Assembly: GCA_007124475.1 (NCBI GenBank)
Contig: SLFB01000307.1
Coordinates: forward strand, 1 to 11,886
Origin: Vibrio sp.
GTDB taxonomy: Bacteria > Pseudomonadota > Gammaproteobacteria > Enterobacterales > Vibrionaceae
Direction of reading: 5' to 3'
Length of the DNA stretch: 11,886 bases
Shown here: positions 7,901 to 11,886 of the stretch, piece by piece
Position numbering within the stretch: the stretch's first letter is position 1
How the letters are laid out: each line of letters begins with the position of its first letter
Translations under genes and position numbers: made by a program
The notes under the pieces: generated by a model
The model's database searches: none
Seen by the model: the letters and a program-made list of their open reading frames with translations, nothing else
Told to the model about the DNA's origin: nothing

Positions 7901-8382
7901 TTGCTGCTAGAGTGATGACCACCAAACGCGGTAGCCGTATTGGTTTGATGACCTTGGATGACCGTTCAGGAAGAATCGAAGTGATGCTGTATTCGGATGC
8001 GCTAGATAGGTATGCCGAATTATTAGAAACCGATAAAATTTTGGTCGTATCGGGACAGGTCAGCTTTGATGACTTTAACGGTGGCCTTAAAATGTCAGCC
8101 CGTGAAGTGATGGACTTAGGAAGCGCGCGTGAAAAATATGCCCGTGCTTTATCAGTATCGATTGTTGAGTCACAAGTCGATGAGAAATTTTTTGAGCGCT
8201 TTAGTCAAATCTTAGAGCCTCACCGAGCAGGAACGATTCCTGTCAATGTATACTATCAACGAGTCGATGCTAGGGCGCGTTTAACGTTAGGAACCGAATG
8301 GCGGGTAACACCTAACGATACATTACTAGACGAATTACAACAGTTACTTGGCAAGGATCAAGTAGAACTCGAATTTAACTAA
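4903..8382 (+). CDS. dnaE: DNA polymerase III alpha subunit
   Basis: DnaE is the catalytic subunit of the replicative polymerase and works with DnaQ, HolE, the beta clamp and the clamp loader. It is a full-length C-family polymerase of 1159 residues (E. coli 1160). In order it has an N-terminal PHP domain (FIHLRVHSDFSMVDG); palm and fingers with GPGRGSGAGS; the catalytic aspartates Asp401 and Asp403 in PDFDVDF and Asp555 in KFDFLGL, all at E. coli numbering; a helix-hairpin-helix region (YGIGAIKGVGEGP); the internal beta-clamp motif QTDMF (920-924, E. coli QADMF); and an OB fold (LTLAGLVIAARVMTTKRG, then LDDRSGRIEVML). The AGGA at 4890-4893 supports ATG 4903. No frameshift or missing key residue is seen. 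accA follows after 43 bp with no visible terminator. Confidence 0.98.
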   Translation: MSDPKFIHLRVHSDFSMVDGLSKVPPLVKQVAAMGMPAMALTDFTNLCGLVKFYGTAHSCGIKPIIGADFTLRSEEFADELTKITLLAKNNTGYKNLTLLISEAYLRGHIQHQPVIDKLWLIKHAEGLIVLSGGKRGEIGQALLKGNQALAEKCAEFYQTHFADHFYLELVRTGRADEESYLHFALDFAAQMDLPVVATNEVVFLKQEQFDAHEIRVAIHDGYTLEDPRRPKNYSPQQYLRSEQEMCELFADIPEALENSVEIAKRCNVTVRLGEYFLPNFPTGGLAIEEFLVVKSKQGLEERLAFLFPDPQVRAERRPEYDERLDIELQVINQMGFPGYFLIVMEFIQWSKDNDIPVGPGRGSGAGSLVAYALKITDLDPLEYDLLFERFLNPERVSMPDFDVDFCMDKRDQVIDHVAELYGRDAVSQIITFGTMAAKAVIRDVGRVLGHPFGFVDRISKLIPPDPGMTLEKAFKAEPALQELYDVDEEVKELIDKCRILEGCTRNAGKHAGGVVISPTTITDFAPLYCDAEGHHPVTQFDKNDVEYAGLVKFDFLGLRTLTIIDWALGLINPRRIEQGEKPLRIEEISLQDAASFRLLQNSETTAVFQLESRGMKELIKRLKPDCFEDIIALVALFRPGPLQSGMVDNFIDRKHGREAISYPDEKWQHESLQEILEPTYGIILYQEQVMQIAQVLAGYTLGGADMLRRAMGKKKPEEMAKQRAIFKEGAEKNGVDGELAMKIFDLVEKFAGYGFNKSHSAAYALVSYQTLWLKTHYPAEFMAAVMTADMDNTEKVVGLVDECLRMGLTVLPPDINSGLYRFNVDSNGAIVYGIGAIKGVGEGPIEAILDSRNKNGYFKDLFDFCARIDLKKVNKRVIEKLILAGALDRLGPHRAAMMASLDDAVKAASQHHQAEAFGQTDMFGVLTDAPEEVEKKYTQVPPWPEKVWLDGERETLGLYLTGHPINQYLKELPKYTSCRLNEAAPTRRDQSLTLAGLVIAARVMTTKRGSRIGLMTLDDRSGRIEVMLYSDALDRYAELLETDKILVVSGQVSFDDFNGGLKMSAREVMDLGSAREKYARALSVSIVESQVDEKFFERFSQILEPHRAGTIPVNVYYQRVDARARLTLGTEWRVTPNDTLLDELQQLLGKDQVELEFN

Positions 8383-8425
8383 ATTCAGTGTCGGATAGAC
8401 GAGCTGAGTCAAAAAGGATCGGTAG

Positions 8426-9385
8426 ATGAGCCTAAATTTTTTAGATTTTGAAAAACCCATAGTCGAGCTTGAAGCAAAGATCCAGGCGTTACGTGATGTA
8501 TCTCGTCATGATACTGAAGCCTCCGTTGATCTAGAAAAAGAGATCGAACAACTAGAAAAGAAAAGTTTAGAACTCAAAAAGAAGATCTTTGGCGATTTAG
8601 GCGCATGGCAAGTGGCGCAATTAGCGCGTCATCCTCAGCGTCCTTATACCTTAGATTATATTAATCATATCTTTACTGAGTTTGATGAATTAGCGGGTGA
8701 TCGTGCTTACGCCGATGATAAAGCGATTGTGGGTGGTATTGCTCGTTTAGATGATCGCCCAGTGATGGTCATTGGTCATCAGAAAGGTCGTGAGACACGC
8801 GAAAAAGTGAAACGCAATTTTGGTATGCCAAAACCAGAAGGCTACCGTAAAGCATTGCGCTTGATGGAAATGGCCGAGCGTTTTGCTATGCCAGTCATTA
8901 CTTTTATTGATACTGCGGGTGCTTATCCTGGTGTTGGCGCTGAAGAGCGTGGTCAATCAGAAGCCATCGCGACCAATTTAAAAGTGATGTCAGGTTTAAA
9001 AGTGCCGATTATTTGTAATGTGGTCGGTGAAGGTGGCTCTGGAGGTGCGTTAGCGATTGGCGTTGGTGATTACGTCAATATGCTGCAATATTCGACGTAC
9101 TCGGTGATTTCTCCGGAAGGTTGTGCTTCTATTTTGTGGCGTGATTCAGATAAAGCTCCACAAGCTGCTGATGCCATGGGCTTAACAGCTCCTCGTTTAA
9201 AAGAGTTATCTCTGATTGATGAAATTATTGAAGAGCCTTTAGGTGGCGCTCATCGAGATCATTTACAGATGGCACTTAACCTTAAACATACACTATTGCG
9301 CCAACTCAATGATCTGCAGCCGTTACAAGATGAGGCTCTATTAGCTCGCCGTTATCAACGTCTAATGAGCTATGGTTATTGCTAA
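8426..9385 (+). CDS. accA: Acetyl-CoA carboxylase carboxyltransferase subunit alpha
   Basis: AccA is one half of the carboxyltransferase of acetyl-CoA carboxylase. With AccD it transfers the carboxyl group from biotinylated AccB to acetyl-CoA, giving malonyl-CoA, the committed step of fatty acid synthesis. The 319-residue length equals E. coli AccA. The N-terminal 60 residues are a charged coiled coil (EKEIEQLEKKSLELKKKI). The crotonase-fold core follows, with FIDTAGAYPG and the glycine-rich GEGGSGG (201-207) that helps form the oxyanion site. An AAGGA lies 7 bases before ATG 8426. It sits 43 bp behind dnaE, a neighbour pair also found in E. coli, and a strong terminator lies about 180 bp downstream. 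Confidence 0.97.
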   Translation: MSLNFLDFEKPIVELEAKIQALRDVSRHDTEASVDLEKEIEQLEKKSLELKKKIFGDLGAWQVAQLARHPQRPYTLDYINHIFTEFDELAGDRAYADDKAIVGGIARLDDRPVMVIGHQKGRETREKVKRNFGMPKPEGYRKALRLMEMAERFAMPVITFIDTAGAYPGVGAEERGQSEAIATNLKVMSGLKVPIICNVVGEGGSGGALAIGVGDYVNMLQYSTYSVISPEGCASILWRDSDKAPQAADAMGLTAPRLKELSLIDEIIEEPLGGAHRDHLQMALNLKHTLLRQLNDLQPLQDEALLARRYQRLMSYGYC

Positions 9386-9467
9386 AAGCTAGAGGCTGTT
9401 GACCTATCGAGCCGATTTTTGCAGCAGTTTGTGGCTTCTTTATACAAAGCGAGGCTTTGATCTGTAG

Positions 9468-9545
9468 TTACTCTACCTTTGTTAGCTGAAGCGGCAGGGG
9501 GGACGAAGTTCGTTTCCCCCAATCACGCAGCTTGTCTATGCTCAT
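9468..9545 (-). CDS. Possible 25-residue small protein or leader peptide
   Basis: On the minus strand an ATG (9543-9545) follows GGAGGA with ideal spacing (8 bases after GGAGG at 9554-9558), a much better ribosome site than most real genes here. It opens a 25-codon frame beginning MSIDKLRDWGKR and ending QLTKVE. The frame contains a GC-rich hairpin (GGGGGA and TCCCCC arms, 9498-9520). Upstream on the same strand are a hairpin (9568-9588) and a promoter-like pair (9608-9635). I do not recognise the peptide. It could be a real small gene, a leader peptide with nothing left to lead, or the tail of a decayed mobile gene. The same strand is also open, in frame, back to 9650. Confidence 0.3.
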   Translation of the reverse strand: MSIDKLRDWGKRTSSPLPLQLTKVE

Positions 9546-9567
9546 AGGGATTTCCTCCATATTAACA

Positions 9568-9598
9568 GGGCTGGTAAGAGACCAGCCCTTTTGCTTTT
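9568..9598 (+). terminator. Intrinsic terminator between accA and tilS
   Basis: A perfect 8-bp GC-rich stem, GGGCTGGT (9568-9575) with ACCAGCCC (9581-9588), closes the 5-base loop AAGAG. TTTT, GC and TTTTT follow. This is a strong Rho-independent terminator shape for transcripts coming from dnaE-accA, and it implies that tilS has its own promoter. On the minus strand the same hairpin has no T run and would lie in the leader of the small ORF at 9468-9545. Confidence 0.85.
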
Positions 9599-9607
9599 TC
9601 TGTTGTG

Positions 9608-9635
9608 GTAATACACTAAGCCCGATTGATTTCAA
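9608..9635 (-). promoter_or_regulatory. Possible minus-strand promoter in the tilS leader
   Basis: Read on the minus strand, TTGAAA (9635-9630, five of six to TTGACA) lies 16 bp before TATTAC (9613-9608, four of six to TATAAT). It would start an RNA near 9600 that runs away from tilS through the hairpin and ribosome site of the small minus-strand ORF. Pattern match only. Confidence 0.3.
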
Positions 9636-9650
9636 GGTAAGAACAGTCAC

Positions 9651-10955
9651 ATGGATTTATACACACACTTTGCTCAGCAATTACAGTCCTATCAGGCTAA
9701 AAGCTTGGTGTTAGCCCTTAGTGGTGGAGTCGATTCCCGTGTACTGTTGCAGTTACTGGTTCGTTATCGAGAGCAACACGCTGTTAATCTACGCGCGGTT
9801 CACGTGCACCATGGGTTAAGTCCTAATGCTGACAAGTGGGTCGAACAGTGTCGTCAATGGTGCGTCACAAGCCAGATCCCATTGACGGTTGAGTATGTGA
9901 CGCTTGATCAACAAAGTGGAGAAAGCCTTGAAAAACTAGCACGCGAAGCTCGTTATCAAGTATTAGCCCCCCACATCAAGCAGCAAGATACCTTGCTATT
10001 GGGCCATCATGCTGATGATCAGTTAGAAACGTTTTTATTGGCATTGAAGCGCGGCAGTGGCCCGAAAGGCTTATCAGCAATGGCGGCAAGTGCTTCATTT
10101 AGCCAAGGTCGCTTATTAAGACCCTTATTAACCGTGACTCGTCAAGTAATCGAAGAGTTTGCACTGTCTCAGCAGTTACAATGGGTTGAAGATGAAAGTA
10201 ATACCGATACCCGCTATGAGCGTAACTTTTTACGTCATCAAGTGGCTCCAGTATTAACTCAACGTTGGCCTTTTATTCATCAAGCGGTGCAACGGAGTGC
10301 TGAATTATGTGCAGAGCAAGAAAGTGTTATTGAGCAACTGTTAGCGGAAAAATTGAGAGCGTTGATCAATAGTCATGGCGGATTATCCATTACCGGTTTA
10401 CAAGACGCTAGTGCAGTTATTCGTTGGCAATTAATTCGAGCTTGGTTAAAACAATTACACTGTCCGATGCCAAGTCGTCAGCATACTGAGATGATATGGT
10501 CACAAGTTGCGATGGCTGATGATGATGCTAATCCAGTCTTGAATCTTAACACCTACCATATTCGCCGTTTTCATGGCCATCTCTTTTGTATCAAACCTCT
10601 GGCTGATATTAGTCACTGGCAGCAATCAATGACAGTAGATACACCGCTAATTCTTCCTGATCAGCTTGGGAGTTTAACCCTAGTAACAGGTCAAAAGGGT
10701 AATATTCGTTTACCAGAAAATCAAAATGGCTGGCGAGTTATGTTTGACCCAACAGGGCTCAGCGCTTGCCCATTAGGGCGCGTAGGCTCACGTAAATTAA
10801 AGAAACTATTTCAAGAATACGGTATTCCAAGTTGGCAACGACGTAGGCTACCGATTGTCTTATACCAAGAGCGGGTGGCCGCTATCGCCGATTTATTTGT
10901 TGAGCGTGATTTCGCTGGTCAAGATGCGCGCTTGATATGGAATAAACAGGCTTAA
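9651..10955 (+). CDS. tilS: tRNA(Ile)-lysidine synthase TilS
   Basis: TilS uses ATP and lysine to turn the wobble cytidine of tRNA-Ile2 (anticodon CAU) into lysidine. This switches its amino acid identity to isoleucine and its codon to AUA, and the enzyme is essential in most bacteria. The 434-residue protein (E. coli 432) has the N-type ATP pyrophosphatase P-loop SGGVDS (24-29), a second active-site motif HHADDQLET (119-127), and ALKRGSGPKGLSAM. A middle substrate-binding domain follows. The C-terminal domain contains RKLKKLFQEYGIP and RRRLPIVL. ATG 9651 gives the normal N-terminus, but its Shine-Dalgarno is weak (AAGG, 13 bases away). The gene follows accA, as in vibrios. I see no clear promoter between the accA terminator and this start, and no terminator after it. 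Confidence 0.96.
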   Translation: MDLYTHFAQQLQSYQAKSLVLALSGGVDSRVLLQLLVRYREQHAVNLRAVHVHHGLSPNADKWVEQCRQWCVTSQIPLTVEYVTLDQQSGESLEKLAREARYQVLAPHIKQQDTLLLGHHADDQLETFLLALKRGSGPKGLSAMAASASFSQGRLLRPLLTVTRQVIEEFALSQQLQWVEDESNTDTRYERNFLRHQVAPVLTQRWPFIHQAVQRSAELCAEQESVIEQLLAEKLRALINSHGGLSITGLQDASAVIRWQLIRAWLKQLHCPMPSRQHTEMIWSQVAMADDDANPVLNLNTYHIRRFHGHLFCIKPLADISHWQQSMTVDTPLILPDQLGSLTLVTGQKGNIRLPENQNGWRVMFDPTGLSACPLGRVGSRKLKKLFQEYGIPSWQRRRLPIVLYQERVAAIADLFVERDFAGQDARLIWNKQA

Positions 10956-10982
10956 CAATAATGGATCCCTTGCTTACTGCGC

Positions 10983-11056
10983 GCCGTGTTTGCTCACTGC
11001 AATCAAATCATTGGCTTATAGCCAACACCCCTGCAGCTTCAAGTCGGAAGGGGATA
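10983..11056. repeat. Palindrome-rich intergenic repeat-like element
   Basis: This stretch in the tilS-glnB gap contains two adjacent hairpins. TTGGCT (11011-11016) pairs perfectly with AGCCAA (11020-11025) over a TAT loop. CCCCT (11028-11032) pairs with AGGGG (11049-11053), with TTC/GAA inside. The block GCAGCTTCAAGTCGGAAGGG resembles the ends of palindromic intergenic repeats I recall from Vibrionaceae and Enterobacterales; I cannot confirm this without a search. GCCGTGTTT (10983-10991) plus a CAAT block recurs in the lpxD-fabZ gap. There is no T run, so it is not an obvious terminator for tilS. Confidence 0.5.
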
Positions 11057-11134
11057 GATATTTAGTTTGGGAATATATGGCATGACCATTTGTGGCGCGT
11101 GATCTCTCAACCTAGCTAACTTGCTGAGTATAGG

Positions 11135-11163
11135 TTGATTGTTCGCTATCGCTCACCGATAAT
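11135..11163 (+). promoter_or_regulatory. Possible sigma-70 promoter for glnB
   Basis: TTGATT (11135-11140, four of six to TTGACA) is 17 bp before GATAAT (11158-11163, five of six to TATAAT). The start would be near 11170, giving a leader of about 80 bases. That leader can fold between CACCG (11154-11158) and CGGTG just after the -10. I found no sigma-54 (GG-N10-GC) site, so nitrogen control is not evident from the sequence. Confidence 0.45.
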
Positions 11164-11248
11164 AACCGGCAATAGTTGCGGTGATCCTAAACTGATGTTT
11201 GGATTACCCTAACCCTATTCTAATTATGAAACCGTGTAAGGGATGAAC

Positions 11249-11587
11249 ATGAAAAAAATTGAAGCCATCATCAAACCATTTAAGCTTGACGATGTCCGTG
11301 AGGCGCTGGCTGAAGTGGGCATTACAGGGATGACTGTCTCTGAGGTTAAAGGGTTTGGCCGTCAGAAGGGGCACACTGAGCTTTATCGTGGGGCAGAATA
11401 CATGGTAGATTTTTTACCTAAGGTAAAGCTAGAAATTGTCGTTAGTGACGAAATGGTTGATCAATGTGTCGATTCGATTATTGAAACTGCGCAAACTGGA
11501 AAAATTGGTGATGGTAAAATTTTTGTTAGTGATGTGCAGCGTGTAATACGCATCCGTACCGGTGAAGAAGACGACGATGCCATATAG
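11249..11587 (+). CDS. glnB: Nitrogen regulatory protein PII
   Basis: GlnB is a small cytoplasmic trimeric sensor of 2-oxoglutarate, ATP/ADP and, through uridylylation, glutamine. It controls the adenylyltransferase GlnE and the kinase NtrB. From ATG 11249 the protein is 112 residues, exactly the E. coli length, starting MKKIEAIIKPFKLDDVREAL. Tyr51 in the T-loop (RGAEYMVDF) is the uridylylation site. TGKIGDGKIFV forms the B-loop nucleotide region, and RVIRIRTGEE is near the C-terminus. An in-frame ATG lies 6 bases earlier (11243) but overlaps AAGGGA (11238-11243), the Shine-Dalgarno that suits 11249. No amtB precedes or follows it in the window, so glnB is more likely than glnK. It appears monocistronic, with a promoter candidate upstream and a terminator on its stop codon. 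Confidence 0.96.
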   Translation: MKKIEAIIKPFKLDDVREALAEVGITGMTVSEVKGFGRQKGHTELYRGAEYMVDFLPKVKLEIVVSDEMVDQCVDSIIETAQTGKIGDGKIFVSDVQRVIRIRTGEEDDDAI

Positions 11588-11607
11588 CCCCTTGTTAGGG
11601 GCTTTTT
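11586..11607 (+). terminator. Intrinsic terminator overlapping the glnB stop codon
   Basis: AGCCCCT (11586-11592) pairs perfectly with AGGGGCT (11597-11603) over a TGTT loop. TTTT follows, then ATT. The stem begins inside the TAG stop codon of glnB, so the hairpin forms immediately after the ribosome leaves. It also separates glnB from the mobile-element gene downstream. Confidence 0.85.
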
Positions 11608-11618
11608 ATTAGCAATCT

Positions 11619-11679
11619 CGCCGTAAACCCTCGCCCGATCCGAGGGCGGGGATATAAGGCGAAAGTGCGATAGCACTTT
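11619..11679. repeat. Nested hairpins at the presumed element left end
   Basis: The outer arms CGCC (11619-11622) and GGCG (11658-11661) enclose a GC-rich stem. CCC (11628-11630) pairs with GGG (11649-11651), T11631 bulges, and CGCCC (11632-11636) pairs with GGGCG (11644-11648) over the 7-base loop GATCCGA. Directly adjacent, AAAGTGC (11662-11668) pairs perfectly with GCACTTT (11673-11679) over GATA. Imperfect subterminal hairpins of this kind are typical of IS200/IS605 ends. The role is inferred from the position before tnpB. Confidence 0.5.
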
Positions 11680-11683
11680 AAAA

Positions 11684-11711
11684 TAGACAGTTGTTACTTG
11701 ACGAGTATAAT
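11684..11711 (+). promoter_or_regulatory. Sigma-70 promoter for tnpB
   Basis: TAGACA (11684-11689, five of six to TTGACA) is 16 bp before a perfect TATAAT (11706-11711). Transcription should start near 11718, inside the LexA-like box that begins at the last base of the -10. The leader would be only about 24 bases. This is the best promoter match I found in the window. Confidence 0.65.
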
Positions 11712-11730
11712 ACTGTGTATTCATACAGGT
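11711..11730. promoter_or_regulatory. LexA (SOS) operator overlapping the tnpB promoter
   Basis: The core CTGT (11713-11716), N8 GTATTCAT, ACAG (11725-11728) is the invariant part of the gammaproteobacterial LexA box. Over the 20-base E. coli consensus TACTG(TA)5CAGTA it matches 15 positions. It touches the -10 box and covers the predicted transcription start, the usual place for a repressing operator. LexA bound here should block tnpB until DNA damage triggers RecA-driven LexA cleavage. Confidence 0.65.
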
Positions 11731-11741
11731 TGATAATTTAA

Positions 11742-11886
11742 GTGTTAAGAGCAACAAAAGTACGAATTTATCCCACACAAGAACAATCTGAGTTTTTAAT
11801 AGCTCAGTTTGGCGCTGTGCGTTTTGCGTATAACAAGGCTTTGCACTTAAAATCTCACATGTACCGCAAGCATGGTGTCACACTTA
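11742..11886 (+). CDS. tnpB: TnpB / OrfB RNA-guided nuclease, N-terminal part only
   Basis: TnpB proteins are RNA-guided DNA nucleases of IS200/IS605 elements and ancestors of Cas12. Only 48 codons are visible, open to the window end. The opening LRATKVRIYPTQEQSEFL, then FGAVRFAYNKAL, is the classic OrfB N-terminal helix-turn-helix/WED signature. The start must be GTG 11742 or later, because an in-frame TAA lies directly before it. The only Shine-Dalgarno candidate is a weak AGGT at 11727-11730, inside the LexA-like box. The RuvC Asp/Glu/Asp residues and the zinc finger lie outside the window, so nuclease activity cannot be judged. The guide RNA, normally encoded at the 3' end of tnpB, is also outside. 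Family assignment is strong despite the short piece. Confidence 0.85.
   Translation, partial: MLRATKVRIYPTQEQSEFLIAQFGAVRFAYNKALHLKSHMYRKHGVTL

Larger units (their letters stand above)
11608..11886 (+). mobile_element. Left part of an IS200/IS605-family (TnpB) element, truncated by window end
   Basis: The region between the glnB terminator and the end of the window consists of hairpin-rich DNA followed by the start of a TnpB gene. Elements of this type carry subterminal hairpins recognised as single strands by the TnpA transposase, lack long terminal inverted repeats, and insert without target duplication, so the exact left boundary cannot be read here. No tnpA is visible on either strand in this part. 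It could lie beyond the window, be supplied in trans, or be absent if this is a TnpB-only or domesticated locus. Confidence 0.65.

Noticed and set aside
11165..11176. Possible sigma-54 site before glnB (GGCAATAGTTGC)
   Set aside because: The GG and GC are separated by 8 bases, not the required 10, and the flanking consensus is absent.
11243..11248. ATG 11243 as start of glnB
   Set aside because: It overlaps the AAGGGA ribosome site that serves ATG 11249, and PII proteins begin MKKIEAI with 112 residues.
11699..11711. TTGACG next to TATAAT as a promoter pair for tnpB
   Set aside because: Only 2 bases separate TTGACG from TATAAT; TAGACA at 11684 with 16-bp spacing is the workable -35.

Overview
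The window is a chromosomal housekeeping segment from a gammaproteobacterium, most likely a Vibrionaceae member (Vibrio or a close relative). That call rests on recalled protein sequences, on near-identity of catalytic motifs to the Vibrio/E. coli families, and on the gene order skp-lpxD-fabZ-lpxA-lpxB-rnhB-dnaE-accA-tilS-glnB, which matches the Vibrio arrangement as I remember it. No species call is possible without a search. All ten housekeeping genes are on the + strand, and all except 5'-truncated skp are complete.

Layout: 2-346 is the 3' part of skp (periplasmic chaperone). 356-4187 holds the outer-membrane/lipid block: lpxD, fabZ, lpxA and lpxB. LpxA, LpxD and LpxB carry out steps 1, 3 and 5 of lipid A synthesis. 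FabZ uses the same hydroxyacyl-ACP pool for fatty acid synthesis. 4191-8382 holds rnhB and dnaE (RNase HII and replicative polymerase alpha). 8426-9385 is accA (acetyl-CoA carboxylase), 9651-10955 tilS (tRNA-Ile2 lysidine synthetase) and 11249-11587 glnB (PII signal protein). The last ~280 bases are the start of a mobile element with a TnpB gene that runs out of the window.

The genes are ordinary; the gaps are not. The lpxD-fabZ gap (310 bp) contains a convincing intrinsic terminator followed by degenerate repeat-like sequence, so the usual lpxD-fabZ-lpxA-lpxB operon looks interrupted. A terminator-like hairpin also lies between lpxA and lpxB. The accA-tilS gap has a strong terminator and, on the minus strand, a promoter-like pair, a hairpin, a near-perfect Shine-Dalgarno and a 25-codon ORF. 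The tilS-glnB gap carries palindromic sequence that shares short blocks with the lpxD-fabZ gap.

The most notable signal is at the right edge. The partial tnpB starts with GTG directly after an in-frame TAA, behind a good sigma-70 promoter (TAGACA-N16-TATAAT). A near-consensus LexA/SOS operator (CTGT-N8-ACAG) sits on the predicted transcription start. This suggests that the TnpB gene, or a repurposed derivative of it, is controlled by DNA damage.
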